From NCBI RefSeq assembly GCF_009725755.1, contig NZ_WNIJ01000002.1:62001-126000 (forward strand): a DNA stretch of 64,000 bases. Direction: 5' to 3'. Shown one piece after another: positions 9,766 through 19,255 of this stretch (the first letter of the stretch is position 1; each line of letters begins with the position of its first letter). The notes below the pieces were generated by a model. That model had not been told where the DNA came from, made no database searches, and worked only from the letters and a program-made list of their open reading frames with translations. The position numbers and the translations under genes are program-made. This DNA comes from Bombella sp. ESL0385. Lineage in GTDB: Bacteria > Pseudomonadota > Alphaproteobacteria > Acetobacterales > Acetobacteraceae.

Positions 9766-11616
9766 CTAGGTATCACCCTCTAAGACAGGTTTTTCCCCTC
9801 GGCGCAAAGCAAAAAGGACAGCCTGCCGGGCTTTCATAGCCGCAAAACGGGCCCGTTGGGTCGCTTCGTCCGAGTCGGCAGGTGCGCTCAACAAAAACTC
9901 CACGGTTTTGCGGACCTCCTCCTCTACATTCTCTTGTAAGGATTTCAGAGTCTCCAAAGCATAAAAATGCCACCATAGCGTCATGGCCATTTGCAAATGG
10001 TCTTCACCCTCCTCTACCTTAATCTGCCGGGGCATAGGGCTGTTTTGCAACTGCGTAATAGTCTCTTTTAACCCATGCTCATCCATCCATTGCTGACACG
10101 CCTCCGCTGTAAGAGGGCCTGTCCATTCATCCATCCAACTAAGCAAGGCTGTGCGGATATCTGCCAAAGGCGCGGGGAGGGAAAGGGTATTATAATCTTT
10201 ATCAACCCCCGGTAATATCTCTGGATAGCGTAAAAGAAGGAGTGTTAGCAGGTTTAACCGCTCTTTACTGCCTTCCTCGACCTGCCGCTCCCCCGCTATG
10301 GGGACGACAGATGTATACTCCGTACTACGTTGCCCATACCCGCCACGCCCGCCTCTAACGCGGCGATAGCGTGCAAAAAACATCTCGCTAAAGGTGCTGC
10401 GATATTCACCAGCGAGCAATTTATCAGGGATCATCCGCGCGAGAGCATATAGCTTCTCCCGCAAAGCGGCGCGGCGTTCTGGCGTGGGGTTGCTCTCCTG
10501 CGCCGTAAGCAGGCTGAACAATTCCTCCTCCATAGGGCGGGCTTGGACGAGACGCGCTTCCATCCCCTTTGCGCCCTCGCGCTGGATGAGGGAGTCCGGG
10601 TCATCCCCCCCATCTAAGCGGCAAAAGCGCACTGTTCGCCCTATTTTGAGCAAAGGTAAGGCCACCTCGCAAGAGCGCAAGGCGGCACGTTGGCCTGCAC
10701 CATCACCATCAAAACAGATGATAGGCCCATCGGTCATCCGCCAGAGGAGTTCCATCTGCTCCTCTCCCAAGGCTGTGCCTAAGGGAGCTACAGCCCCCCC
10801 AAAGCCAGCCTGTGCCATCGCGATGACATCCATATAGCCTTCCACCACAACGGCCTTAGCCCCTTTATGAATGGCTTGGCGGGCTTGGTCGATGTTAAAA
10901 AGCGTCCGCCTTTTGGAGAAAATATCCGTCTCCGGCCCATTCAGATATTTAGGTTGCCCATCCCCCAGCACACGCCCCCCAAAGGAGATGATGCGCCCCT
11001 TCCGGTCCCGAATGGGGAACATCACACGGTTAAAGAATAATTCTCCCTTAGGACGCCCTGCCTCATCCACCCGCATAAGCCCGACCTGCACCAGCGTCTC
11101 TGCTGTGATATTCTGCGCGGCTAACGCATTGAGAAGAGACCGCCCATCACCAGACCAGCCAAGGCCAAAACGCTCCAGCGTCTCCGCGCTTAACCCCCGT
11201 TTTTGTAGATAATCAAGCCCAGCGCGCCCTTCTGGCTGGTAAAGTCTGCGGCGATAAATGGCTTGTACAGCCTCCATCACATCATAAAGCGTTTGCCTGA
11301 CGCGGGCTTTTTCCACCTGTTGGGGGTCATCAGCGGGGATGTCCATCCCCGCCTCTCCTGCGAGACGTTCTACCGCCTCACGAAAATTAGCCCCCTCACT
11401 TTGCATGACATAAGTTATCGCATCGCCATGTGCGCCACAGCCAAAGCAATGATAATGGTCGTCATAAATATATAGGGATGGCGTTTTCTCACCATGAAAA
11501 GGGCAGCATGCCTTCCAGTTCCGCCCAGAGCGGACAAGCTTATTCCGCCGGCTAAAAAGTGACGTAAGGGATGTACGCTGGCGCAGCTCATCCAAAAATG
11601 CAGTATCTAAAGCCAT
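9766..11616 (-). CDS. dnaG: DNA primase DnaG
   Basis: DnaG synthesises the RNA primers used at replication forks. The 616-residue product has an N-terminal CHC2 zinc-binding motif (Cys38, His41, Cys57, Cys60), the catalytic RNA polymerase core (FGLGWSGDG region), and a Toprim domain with KAVVVEGYMDV near 255-265 and the acidic FDGDGAG near 300. A C-terminal region that would bind the helicase follows. It lies 150 bases upstream of rpoD on the same strand. The start at 11616 begins MALDTAFLDELRQR, as expected for alphaproteobacterial primases; no strong ribosome-binding site is visible. Confidence 0.96.
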   Translation of the reverse strand: MALDTAFLDELRQRTSLTSLFSRRNKLVRSGRNWKACCPFHGEKTPSLYIYDDHYHCFGCGAHGDAITYVMQSEGANFREAVERLAGEAGMDIPADDPQQVEKARVRQTLYDVMEAVQAIYRRRLYQPEGRAGLDYLQKRGLSAETLERFGLGWSGDGRSLLNALAAQNITAETLVQVGLMRVDEAGRPKGELFFNRVMFPIRDRKGRIISFGGRVLGDGQPKYLNGPETDIFSKRRTLFNIDQARQAIHKGAKAVVVEGYMDVIAMAQAGFGGAVAPLGTALGEEQMELLWRMTDGPIICFDGDGAGQRAALRSCEVALPLLKIGRTVRFCRLDGGDDPDSLIQREGAKGMEARLVQARPMEEELFSLLTAQESNPTPERRAALREKLYALARMIPDKLLAGEYRSTFSEMFFARYRRVRGGRGGYGQRSTEYTSVVPIAGERQVEEGSKERLNLLTLLLLRYPEILPGVDKDYNTLSLPAPLADIRTALLSWMDEWTGPLTAEACQQWMDEHGLKETITQLQNSPMPRQIKVEEGEDHLQMAMTLWWHFYALETLKSLQENVEEEVRKTVEFLLSAPADSDEATQRARFAAMKARQAVLFALRRGEKPVLEGDT

Positions 11617-11744
11617 AGCACTACTCTGACATCCCCCCCCTTAAAAGGGAAGATACCTCCCGATTCCCCCTTGACGAAAGCCGCCAGAGCCTCAACACAC
11701 AAAGGCATCTTTTCAGTTCTTCCAAAGCAAAGAGCGGGCCTTTT

Positions 11745-12683
11745 ATGACACGTTCCACAATCAGCGGTATTGCATGCGGTGCAGCAGCAGGGGCCTTATG
11801 GGGCCTCTCCCTTCTCGCGCCAGAACTTATTGGCCCCTTTGCTCCACTCCAACTCGCCTCGGTGCGGTTTGTCACATATGGGGTGATTGCCCTGTTCTTG
11901 CTGGCCCCACGCTTAAAGACGCTCCTCCCCCATCTTGGCAAAGCGGAGTGGCTCGGGCTGCTGGGCCTTAGCCTGATGGGCAATATCATTTATTATAGCC
12001 TGCTCAGCACAGCCGTGCAGCTTTGCGGGGTGGCGATGCCGTCCCTTATTGTCGGCTTCATCCCTGTCACAGTGACAGTCGTAGGGGCCTTGCGAGCGGA
12101 TTCCGCCTTGCATATTCGCCAGCTTATCCCCTCTATGCTGCTCAGTGCGGGGGGGATTATCTGCATTGCGTGGCAGAACTTCCATAACGCCTCTCCCCAG
12201 CATCATAATAGTTTATGGCTTCAGCTTGGCGGGTTGCTTATGGCAACAGCGGCATTGCTAAGCTGGACAGGCTTTGTTATTAAAAACGCTAATTGGCTCA
12301 AACTCATTGCCCCGCTCTCCCATAATGATTGGAACCTCCTCACCGGTCTCGTCACTGGCGGGCTAGCGTTGCTGATGCTCCCACTTGCCTTCCTTCTGCC
12401 CCATCATCTGCCAGTGGCAGGCTGGGGGCGTTTCTTCCTCATTGCGTGTGGGATGGGCTTATTGGCCTCCATTGTCGCCAATGCGTTTTGGAACAATATG
12501 ACACGCTTGCTGCCCCTCACCATGGTAGGGCAGATGATCCTTTTTGAGACACTCTTTTCCCTCTTTTACGGCTTCCTCTGGGAGCAGCGTTTCCCCACCT
12601 TGTTGGAGGGCTGTGCCATTATTCTGGCCATTAGTGGGGTCATCTCCTGCGTGCGTGCCCATGGCCCTGCTAAACATGGGTAA
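11745..12683 (+). CDS. EamA/DMT-family transporter, copy 1
   Basis: This is a polytopic inner-membrane protein of 312 residues with about ten predicted hydrophobic helices in two halves, the arrangement of EamA drug/metabolite transporters. The substrate cannot be told from sequence. Family members export amino acids, sugars or drugs, or act as permeases. It is a close paralogue of the next gene; both share MTRS, LAPEL, VAMPSLI.GFIPVTVT, IRQLIPS or LRQLIPS, and the run LPLTMVGQMILFETLFSL. The pair lies on the plus strand between dnaG and yqeY, both minus. Its promoter must lie in the 128 bases shared with dnaG. Confidence 0.85.
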   Translation: MTRSTISGIACGAAAGALWGLSLLAPELIGPFAPLQLASVRFVTYGVIALFLLAPRLKTLLPHLGKAEWLGLLGLSLMGNIIYYSLLSTAVQLCGVAMPSLIVGFIPVTVTVVGALRADSALHIRQLIPSMLLSAGGIICIAWQNFHNASPQHHNSLWLQLGGLLMATAALLSWTGFVIKNANWLKLIAPLSHNDWNLLTGLVTGGLALLMLPLAFLLPHHLPVAGWGRFFLIACGMGLLASIVANAFWNNMTRLLPLTMVGQMILFETLFSLFYGFLWEQRFPTLLEGCAIILAISGVISCVRAHGPAKHG

Positions 12684-12767
12684 ATCACACCACCCCTCTT
12701 GACGCAGAAGACCCATTACGACAACACAAGCCCAACTCACATATTAACAACATAACAACGAGCCTGC

Positions 12768-13721
12768 ATGACACGGTCCATTCTCATTGGCACCGCCTAT
12801 GGTGCCATGGCAGGAGCCTTCTGGGGTATTACCTTCCTTGCCCCGGAGCTTGTCGCTCCCTTCACGCCCTTCCAACTGGCAACATTACGTTATCTAACCT
12901 TCGGGATCGTCTCCCTGCTCATCCTGCTCCCACGGCTGGGTAAGCTGCTCCCTCACATTAACGGGGCGGCATTTCGGGCTCTTGTGCTGCTCGCGATACT
13001 CGGCAGCGTAGGCTATTACAGCATGATGGGTGTCGCCATTCAGCTTAGTGGCGTGGCAATGCCCTCTCTCATCATTGGCTTTATCCCTGTAACGGTAACA
13101 TTAGCCGGTATCTGCCGCCATAATGCTGTAGTCACACTCCGCCAGCTTATCCCCTCCATCCTGCTCAGCACGGCGGGCATCCTCTGCATCTCATGGCAGA
13201 ACTTCTTCATCGGCTCCGCCTTGCATCATACCGGCCCCCTCCTTCAAGCTGTCGGCTTGCTCATGGCTATTGGCTCCCTGCTAGGTTGGACGCTGTTTAA
13301 TGTCATTAATTCCGACTGGCTGAAAAAACTTGAGCATATTACGAGTGATGAATGGAACTTACTGACCGGCGTGGTCGCTGGGGCACTCTCGCTCCTCATC
13401 CTTCTGCCTGCGGCCTTCTTCTGGCCTGCTCATTTACCGACAACAGGTTGGGTGCGCTTCTTCCTCATTTCCTGCGGTGTGGGGTTGTTCTCCTCCACCA
13501 TTGCCAATGCGTTCTGGAACCGCATGACCCATCTGCTCCCCCTCACCATGGTAGGGCAGATGATTCTTTTTGAGACATTATTCTCGCTCATCTATGGCTT
13601 CTTATGGGAGCAACGCCTGCCCACCCTGTGGGAGGCGGCGGCCTTCCTACTCTCTGTCAGCGGGGTTCTGGCATGCGTCCGAGCGCATAAGAACAACGAA
13701 GCGTCCCACTCCTACCACTGA
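12768..13721 (+). CDS. EamA/DMT-family transporter, copy 2
   Basis: A 317-residue inner-membrane protein with about ten hydrophobic helices, collinear with and clearly homologous to the preceding gene over its whole length. Conservation is strongest in LAPELV, SGVAMPSLIIGFIPVTVT, the DEWNLLTG loop and the C-terminal LPLTMVGQMILFETLFSL-YGFLWEQR block, where even the DNA is close to identical. This is a tandem duplication that has diverged. The C-terminus carries a short polar tail with His and Asn. An 84-base gap separates the copies, so they may form one transcript. Confidence 0.85.
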   Translation: MTRSILIGTAYGAMAGAFWGITFLAPELVAPFTPFQLATLRYLTFGIVSLLILLPRLGKLLPHINGAAFRALVLLAILGSVGYYSMMGVAIQLSGVAMPSLIIGFIPVTVTLAGICRHNAVVTLRQLIPSILLSTAGILCISWQNFFIGSALHHTGPLLQAVGLLMAIGSLLGWTLFNVINSDWLKKLEHITSDEWNLLTGVVAGALSLLILLPAAFFWPAHLPTTGWVRFFLISCGVGLFSSTIANAFWNRMTHLLPLTMVGQMILFETLFSLIYGFLWEQRLPTLWEAAAFLLSVSGVLACVRAHKNNEASHSYH

Positions 13722-13728
13722 TAAACAC

Positions 13729-13757
13729 ATCCCCGCCCGCTATGGACGGACGGGGAT
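13729..13757. terminator. hairpin between convergent transporter and yqeY genes
   Basis: Arms ATCCCCGCCCG and CGGACGGGGAT pair with one mismatch around a 7-base loop. There is no good T-run on either side, so terminator function is inferred mainly from its place between two convergent stops. Confidence 0.45.
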
Positions 13758-13784
13758 ATAAAACGCCTATAAAGGGCAAAGTTC

Positions 13785-14237
13785 TCAGCCTAAATGAGCC
13801 TTAACAAGGCCGCTGGCCCGGCCCGCATCCAAAGCCGCGCCGAAACGGCTTTTCAACACGCCCATGACCTTGCCCATATCCTTCATGCTCTGAGCATCTG
13901 TTGCCTTCACGGCCTCAACAATCGCAGCTTTGAGGGCATCTTCTGACAATTCAGCAGGGAGGTAAGAGCGAATCGTCTCAATTTCGGCTTCCTCCTTTGC
14001 GGCAAGTTCTGGGCGGTTGCCCTGATGATACATCGCTGCGGACTCCGTGCGTGTCTTAATCATAGAGCGCAACGCCAGAAAAATATCATCCTCGCTCACC
14101 TCGCCGCTTTTGGCACGAGCAGCGACATCGAGGTCCTTAATCTTGGCAGAAATGGCCCGAATCTGCGCCACACGCTCAGACTGGCCAGCCTTCATCGCGG
14201 CTTTGAGATCATCCATGATACGGGTACGAAGTGTCAT
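13785..14237 (-). CDS. GatB/YqeY domain-containing protein
   Basis: A 150-residue helical protein of the YqeY family, related to the tail domain of the GatB subunit of aspartyl/glutamyl-tRNA amidotransferase. Seen: MTLRTRIMDDLKAAMKAG at the start, then EIETIRSYLPAELSED and the C-terminal DMGKVMGVLKSRFG-A-DAGRASGLVK, all hallmarks of the family. The biochemical role is uncertain; a tRNA-binding role is inferred from the domain alone. In many alphaproteobacteria it lies next to dnaG-rpoD and carA; here the two transporters separate it from dnaG. It diverges from carA. Confidence 0.92.
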   Translation of the reverse strand: MTLRTRIMDDLKAAMKAGQSERVAQIRAISAKIKDLDVAARAKSGEVSEDDIFLALRSMIKTRTESAAMYHQGNRPELAAKEEAEIETIRSYLPAELSEDALKAAIVEAVKATDAQSMKDMGKVMGVLKSRFGAALDAGRASGLVKAHLG

Positions 14238-14350
14238 GATGGTCCTCTCTTAATTATGAGTTTCTAATCACCCAAAAGGGGTGTTAACTGGTATCAGTCT
14301 CGCTCTCTCCTGTCGATAAGAGCCATTTTGAAAGGCTTAGAGCTACATAC

Positions 14351-14366
14351 GGGAAAAAACTTCCCA
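14351..14366. promoter_or_regulatory. palindromic operator-like site 1 upstream of carA
   Basis: The core GGGAAAAAACTTCCC (arms GGGAA and TTCCC) is identical over 15 bases to a second copy 49 bp downstream. No T-run follows, so it does not look like a terminator. The binding protein is inferred to be the helix-turn-helix domain fused to CarA. Confidence 0.6.
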
Positions 14367-14394
14367 ATATCACAATCGCCACCTCCTCATCTCC

Positions 14395-14419
14395 GTAATG
14401 GGAAAAAACTTCCCATTAC
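14395..14419. promoter_or_regulatory. palindromic operator-like site 2 overlapping the carA -35
   Basis: A perfect palindrome with 10-base arms (GTAATGGGAA and TTCCCATTAC) around AAAAC. Its right arm includes TTCCCA at 14410-14415, which fits a -35 element 17 bases before TATGAT. A protein bound here would be placed to repress. Confidence 0.65.
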
Positions 14420-14438
14420 GCTCCAGCTCGCTTATGAT
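14410..14438 (+). promoter_or_regulatory. candidate carA promoter
   Basis: TTCCCA (4 of 6 to the -35 consensus) and TATGAT (5 of 6 to the -10) are separated by 17 bases. The -10 falls inside a further inverted repeat, TTATGA-N5-TCATAA (14432-14448). The HTH-carA start lies 41 bases after the -10. Confidence 0.5.
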
Positions 14439-14478
14439 AATGTCATAACGCGCAAGGCATGTGCCGGAGTATCAACGC

Positions 14479-15858
14479 ATGAACATCGATTCACTCATCA
14501 CAAAAGCGGGCGGTGCGGCTGAAATTGCCCAGCTTACAGGTGTCACGACCGAGGCCGTGCGCAAATGGCGGCAAGCTGGTATGGTACCCACCAAGCATTG
14601 GCCTGCCCTGCTCCATGTGCCGGGGATCACCCTAGCCGACCTAAATGAGACCTCCGAGGAGACATCCGCCATGACCCATCCGACTGATGATACACCTCCA
14701 AAAGGGGCAACAGCCGTCCTCGTACTAGCAGATGGCTCCCATTTCTGGGGCCGTGGCTTTGGGGCTTTTAATGAGGGTGCCGTGGGGGAACTCTGCTTCT
14801 CCACCGGGATGACGGGGTACCAAGAAACATTGACGGACCCCTCCTTTGCCGGTCAAATCATCACCTTCACCTTCCCTCATATTGGTAATGTCGGCACGAA
14901 TGGGGATGATGATGAAGCTCCTACCATGGCAGCCCTCGGCCTTGTGGTAAAGGAAGATGTTACCGCTCCGGCAAATTGGCGGTCCACTCAAGCGTTACAA
15001 GAGTGGTTAAAAGCCCATAAGCGCGCTGGCATTAGTGGGGTCGATACACGCGGTATTACACGGCTATTGCGGGATAAGGGGCCACAAAATGCCCTGCTCT
15101 TTTACCCAAAAGATGGCCAATTTGACCTCGCCTCTCTCCGCAAAAAAGCCGCAGAATGGCCCGGCTTGGAGGGGATGGACCTTGTAAAGGAAGTCGCCCA
15201 ACCCGCACGCAGCTGGACGAAAACCACATGGCACAATATCCGGCCAGAACGCGCCGTAAAACGCCGTGTCGTGGCTCTGGATTACGGCGCGAAGGATAAC
15301 ATCCTCCGCAGCCTCGTAGCCGCTGGCTGTGAGGTGCATGTCCTCCCCGGCACGGCCACGGGTGAGGAAATCCTGGCCTTAAAACCTGAAGGCGTCTTTC
15401 TCTCCAATGGTCCGGCAGACCCCGCCGCTACGGCTGTTTATGCTGTCCCGGCCATCCAAGCGGTGATGGAAGCTGATATTCCTGTCTTTGGGATTTGCTT
15501 AGGCCATCAGCTCCTCGCCCGTGCTTTGGGCGGGACGACTTATAAGCTAGAGCGTGGCCATCGTGGGGCTAATCAACCAGTTAAGGACCTCACAACGGGC
15601 CGGGTAGAAATCACCAGCCAGAATCACGGCTTCGCTGTGGATGAAAAATCCCTACCCGATACAGTGAAGGTGACGCATGTCAGCTTGTTTGATGGCTCTA
15701 ATGAAGGGCTAGCCTCCACTGTGAAGGAAGCCTTCTCCGTCCAATATCACCCAGAGGCCAGCCCCGGCCCGACTGATAGTTTTTACCTCTTTGAGCGGTT
15801 TGTCGCTGTGATGGACCGCCGCGCCGCAGCCCGCACAACCAGCAAGGCAGGAGCCTGA
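14479..15858 (+). CDS. carA: HTH domain fused to carbamoyl-phosphate synthase small subunit CarA
   Basis: CarA is the glutamine amidotransferase subunit of carbamoyl-phosphate synthase, feeding arginine and pyrimidine synthesis. Residues 65-459 form a complete CarA: the N-terminal domain starts with ATAVLVLADGSHFWG, the class I amidotransferase has its nucleophile Cys340 in FGICLGHQ, and His424 and Glu426 lie in YHPEASP. Residues 1-64 are an extra domain with a Cro/YdaS-like helix-turn-helix (AAEIAQLTGVTTEAVRKWRQ, then KHWPALL). GGAG lies 9 bases before the ATG at 14479. A second start, ATG 14671, has GAGGAGA 8 bases upstream and would give a normal 395-residue CarA, so two products may be made. 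There is no stop between the parts. carB follows after 3 bases. Confidence 0.9.
   Translation: MNIDSLITKAGGAAEIAQLTGVTTEAVRKWRQAGMVPTKHWPALLHVPGITLADLNETSEETSAMTHPTDDTPPKGATAVLVLADGSHFWGRGFGAFNEGAVGELCFSTGMTGYQETLTDPSFAGQIITFTFPHIGNVGTNGDDDEAPTMAALGLVVKEDVTAPANWRSTQALQEWLKAHKRAGISGVDTRGITRLLRDKGPQNALLFYPKDGQFDLASLRKKAAEWPGLEGMDLVKEVAQPARSWTKTTWHNIRPERAVKRRVVALDYGAKDNILRSLVAAGCEVHVLPGTATGEEILALKPEGVFLSNGPADPAATAVYAVPAIQAVMEADIPVFGICLGHQLLARALGGTTYKLERGHRGANQPVKDLTTGRVEITSQNHGFAVDEKSLPDTVKVTHVSLFDGSNEGLASTVKEAFSVQYHPEASPGPTDSFYLFERFVAVMDRRAAARTTSKAGA
14656..14673 (+). promoter_or_regulatory. internal ribosome-binding site and start for CarA proper
   Basis: GAGGAGA (14656-14662) lies 8 bases before ATG 14671. 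It is stronger than the site for the upstream start at 14479, and the product would match the normal CarA length. Confidence 0.6.
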
Positions 15859-15861
15859 ACC

Positions 15862-18800
15862 ATGCCCAAACGCACAGATATCCGCTCCATCCTCATCATT
15901 GGTGCTGGTCCGATTGTCATCGGGCAGGCTTGTGAGTTCGACTATTCCGGCGCGCAGGCCTGTAAGGCCCTCAAGGAGGAAGGCTATCGCGTCATCCTGC
16001 TAAACTCCAACCCCGCCACCATCATGACCGACCCCGGCTTGGCCGATGCGACTTACATCGAGCCTATCACGCCAGAGTTTGTTGAGCGCATCATCCTCAA
16101 AGAAAAGCCCGATGCCATCCTCCCCACTATGGGCGGCCAAACGGCCCTCAATGCGGCGATGGCGTTGGATAAATCCGGCTTCCTTACCAAGCATAAGGTG
16201 GAGCTGATTGGTGCGCGGGCTGATGTGATTGACCGTGCTGAGGACCGCCTAAAGTTCCGTGAGGCCATGGATGCTATCGGGGTGGAAAGCCCCCGCAGTG
16301 CCATTGCCCACACGCTGGATGAGGCTCGTACGGCTCTGGAGCATATCGGCTTACCGGCCATCATTCGCCCCTCCTTCACCATGGGCGGCTCTGGCGGCGG
16401 GATTGCCTATAATCGTGAGGAATTCTCCCAAATTGTCGCGAGCGGTTTGGACGCCTCCCCTACCACTGAGGTGCTGATTGAAGAATCCGTCATCGGGTGG
16501 AAAGAATATGAGATGGAGGTCGTCCGTGACGTAGCCGATAACTGCATCATCGTCTGCTCCATCGAGAATATCGACCCGATGGGCGTCCATACGGGGGATT
16601 CCATCACCGTTGCCCCAGCTATGACGCTGACGGATAAAGAATATCAACGCATGCGTGATGTCTCCATCGCCTGCTTGCGGGCCATTGGGGTGGAGACGGG
16701 TGGCTCTAATGTGCAGTTCGGCGTGAACCCGAAAGATGGCCGCATGGTCGTCATTGAGATGAACCCCCGTGTATCGCGCTCCTCTGCTCTGGCTTCTAAA
16801 GCCACCGGCTTCCCGATTGCTAAAATCGCAGCCAAACTTGCCGTTGGCTATACGCTTGATGAGTTAACAAACGACATCACCGGCACCATCCCCGCCAGCT
16901 TCGAGCCGACCATCGATTATGTCGTCACGAAGATTCCGCGCTTCACCTTCGAGAAGTTCCCCAGCACGCCAGCCCTACTCTCCACCTCTATGAAGTCCGT
17001 TGGGGAAGCCATGGCTGTGGGCCGTAGCTTTGCAGAATCCCTCCAAAAAGGTCTGCGCTCTATGGAGACAGGCCTAACAGGTCTCGACCCTGTGGAAGCC
17101 CCCGGTGATGGCTCTCCAGATGCTTACCGCGCTGCTCTCTCCGAGCCGCGGCCGGAGCGCATCCTCATGGCAGCGCAGGCCTTCCGGGCTGGGCTTTCAT
17201 TAGAGGATATTCAAAAGGCATGCCATTTTGAGCCATGGTTCCTCCGCCAGCTAGAAGCCATCATCGCAACGGAACGTGACATCGAAGCAAACGGCTTGCC
17301 ACAAGAGGCCATCGCCCTACGGCAGGTCAAAGCGCAAGGCTTCTCCGACCGGCAACTTGCACGCCTCAGCGGCAAAAGCGTAGAGGATGTTACCGCCCTG
17401 CGCAGCAAGCTCGGCGTGTTGCCCGTTTATCGGCGGATTGACACCTGCGCGGCGGAGTTCTCCTCCGACACGCCTTATCTATACTCCACCTATGAAGGCG
17501 GCTTCGGCACGCCAGAATGCGAAAGCCGCCCGACTGACAAAACGAAGATTGTCATCCTCGGTGGTGGCCCCAACCGTATTGGGCAGGGTATTGAGTTCGA
17601 CTATTGCTGCGTCCATGCCGCTTACGCCCTGCGGGAAGCTGGCTTTGAGACCATCATGGTCAACTGCAACCCGGAGACTGTCTCCACCGATTACGATACG
17701 TCCGACCGCCTCTATTTCGAGCCGCTGACGGCTGAAGATGTCATCAGCCTTGTAAAAACGGAAATGACGAACGGCACCGTTCTGGGCTGCATCGTGCAAT
17801 ATGGGGGGCAGACCCCCCTTAAACTCTCCCGCGCGTTGGAGAAAGCCGGCATCACCCTCCTCGGTACTCCCGCAGATGCGATTGACCGGGCCGAGGACCG
17901 GGAACGCTTCCAAGCTATGCTCCGCAAGCTGGGCCTACGCCAACCGCGCAACGGCATCGCCCGCAATCCTGATGAAGCTTTGAAGATTGCTGAGGAGGTC
18001 GGCTATCCCGTCGTGGCGCGTCCATCTTATGTATTAGGTGGCCGTGCGATGGAGATTGTTTATGACAAGGCAGGCCTCTCTCATTATCTCAACACCGTGC
18101 TACGCGCTGCGGGCGAGGAAGTCGCTACGGGGCCTGTCCTGTTAGACCATTACCTCAATGACGCCATCGAAGCTGATGTGGACTGCATTGCCGATGGGCA
18201 AGATGTTTATGTTGCCGGGGTGATGGAGCATATTGAGGAAGCCGGGATTCATTCCGGTGATTCTGCCTGCTCATTGCCGCCCTATACCCTCTCCCCCGCT
18301 CTCGTCACCGAGTTGCGGGAACAAACTGAAGCCATGGCGCGTGAGCTCGGCATCCGTGGGCTGATGAATGTGCAATTCGCCATCAAGGATGATGAAGTCT
18401 TTGTGCTAGAGGTCAATCCGCGCGCCTCCCGTACTGTGCCCTTCGTGGCTAAGGCCACAGGTGTGCCTGTCGCTAAGATTGGTGCGCGCATCATGGCTGG
18501 GGCAAAATTAGCCGACTTCCCGCTTGAGGGCCGCTCCGTCGCCCCGCATGTTGCGGTGAAAGAAGCTGTGTTCCCCTTCAGCCGCTTCTCTGGGGTTGAT
18601 ACCATCCTTGGGCCAGAGATGCGCTCTACGGGGGAGGTCATGGGGCTGGATGCTAACTTCGAGATGGCCTTTGCTAAAGCACAGCTTGCCGCTGGGGTAA
18701 ATCTCCCACGGGAGGGGGCGGTGTTCCTCTCCGTACGGGAGAGTGATAAAGCCCATGTGCAGCCGCTTGCGCGTAAATTGGTGGAGATGGGCTTTACCAT

Positions 18801-19116
18801 CCTTGCCACACGCGGCACGGCAGACCGCTTAAAAGAGGCTGGTATCCCCGTTACACAGGTTAATAAAGTGTTGGAGGGTCGCCCTCATTGTGTGGATGCC
18901 ATCCACTCTAACGAGGTGCAAATGGTCATCAATACCGCACAAGGTGGGCAATCCGTGCGCGATAGCTTCGACATCCGCCGCTCGGCTTTGACGATGAACA
19001 TCCCCCACTACACCACCATCGCGGGGGCGCGAGCAGCAACCTATGCTATTTCCGTCCTAAAACAGAAGGAAGCTGATGTAGCCCCGCTGCAATCTTACTT
19101 CCATAGCAGCTTTTAA
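15862..19116 (+). CDS. carB: carbamoyl-phosphate synthase large subunit CarB
   Basis: CarB makes carbamoyl phosphate from ammonia (channelled from CarA), bicarbonate and two ATP. The 1084-residue product is full length. It has two homologous ATP-grasp halves: the first opens [20 protein letters not shown], the second repeats the motif as [20 protein letters not shown] near residue 570. An oligomerisation region lies between them, and a C-terminal MGS-like allosteric domain starts near 935. AGGAG lies inside the carA tail just before the ATG. Coupling with carA and the following greA matches the usual alphaproteobacterial order. Confidence 0.98.
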   Translation: MPKRTDIRSILIIGAGPIVIGQACEFDYSGAQACKALKEEGYRVILLNSNPATIMTDPGLADATYIEPITPEFVERIILKEKPDAILPTMGGQTALNAAMALDKSGFLTKHKVELIGARADVIDRAEDRLKFREAMDAIGVESPRSAIAHTLDEARTALEHIGLPAIIRPSFTMGGSGGGIAYNREEFSQIVASGLDASPTTEVLIEESVIGWKEYEMEVVRDVADNCIIVCSIENIDPMGVHTGDSITVAPAMTLTDKEYQRMRDVSIACLRAIGVETGGSNVQFGVNPKDGRMVVIEMNPRVSRSSALASKATGFPIAKIAAKLAVGYTLDELTNDITGTIPASFEPTIDYVVTKIPRFTFEKFPSTPALLSTSMKSVGEAMAVGRSFAESLQKGLRSMETGLTGLDPVEAPGDGSPDAYRAALSEPRPERILMAAQAFRAGLSLEDIQKACHFEPWFLRQLEAIIATERDIEANGLPQEAIALRQVKAQGFSDRQLARLSGKSVEDVTALRSKLGVLPVYRRIDTCAAEFSSDTPYLYSTYEGGFGTPECESRPTDKTKIVILGGGPNRIGQGIEFDYCCVHAAYALREAGFETIMVNCNPETVSTDYDTSDRLYFEPLTAEDVISLVKTEMTNGTVLGCIVQYGGQTPLKLSRALEKAGITLLGTPADAIDRAEDRERFQAMLRKLGLRQPRNGIARNPDEALKIAEEVGYPVVARPSYVLGGRAMEIVYDKAGLSHYLNTVLRAAGEEVATGPVLLDHYLNDAIEADVDCIADGQDVYVAGVMEHIEEAGIHSGDSACSLPPYTLSPALVTELREQTEAMARELGIRGLMNVQFAIKDDEVFVLEVNPRASRTVPFVAKATGVPVAKIGARIMAGAKLADFPLEGRSVAPHVAVKEAVFPFSRFSGVDTILGPEMRSTGEVMGLDANFEMAFAKAQLAAGVNLPREGAVFLSVRESDKAHVQPLARKLVEMGFTILATRGTADRLKEAGIPVTQVNKVLEGRPHCVDAIHSNEVQMVINTAQGGQSVRDSFDIRRSALTMNIPHYTTIAGARAATYAISVLKQKEADVAPLQSYFHSSF

Positions 19117-19174
19117 TCGCAAGAGAAGGCTTGCAGCACGCACGCCCTGCTGTTTATCCTACCTCTTACAGCGT

Positions 19175-19214
19175 ACACCGCCCCTTTCCTCCCGCGTGAT
19201 GGAAGGGGCGGTGT
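19175..19214 (+). terminator. long hairpin between carB and greA
   Basis: ACACCGCCCCTTTCC pairs perfectly with GGAAGGGGCGGTGT plus one bulge around an 11-base loop. The downstream sequence has only scattered T, so termination may be partial and allow read-through into greA. Confidence 0.55.
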
Positions 19215-19255
19215 GCCATTCATTGTAAATTGACCCTAATGTGAGGATACCCTCC

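Noticed and set aside
14351-14419. CRISPR-like repeat or attenuator at the carA leader
   Set aside because: There are only two copies of a short palindrome, the spacing is one unit only, and no T-run follows, so neither a CRISPR array nor an intrinsic attenuator fits.
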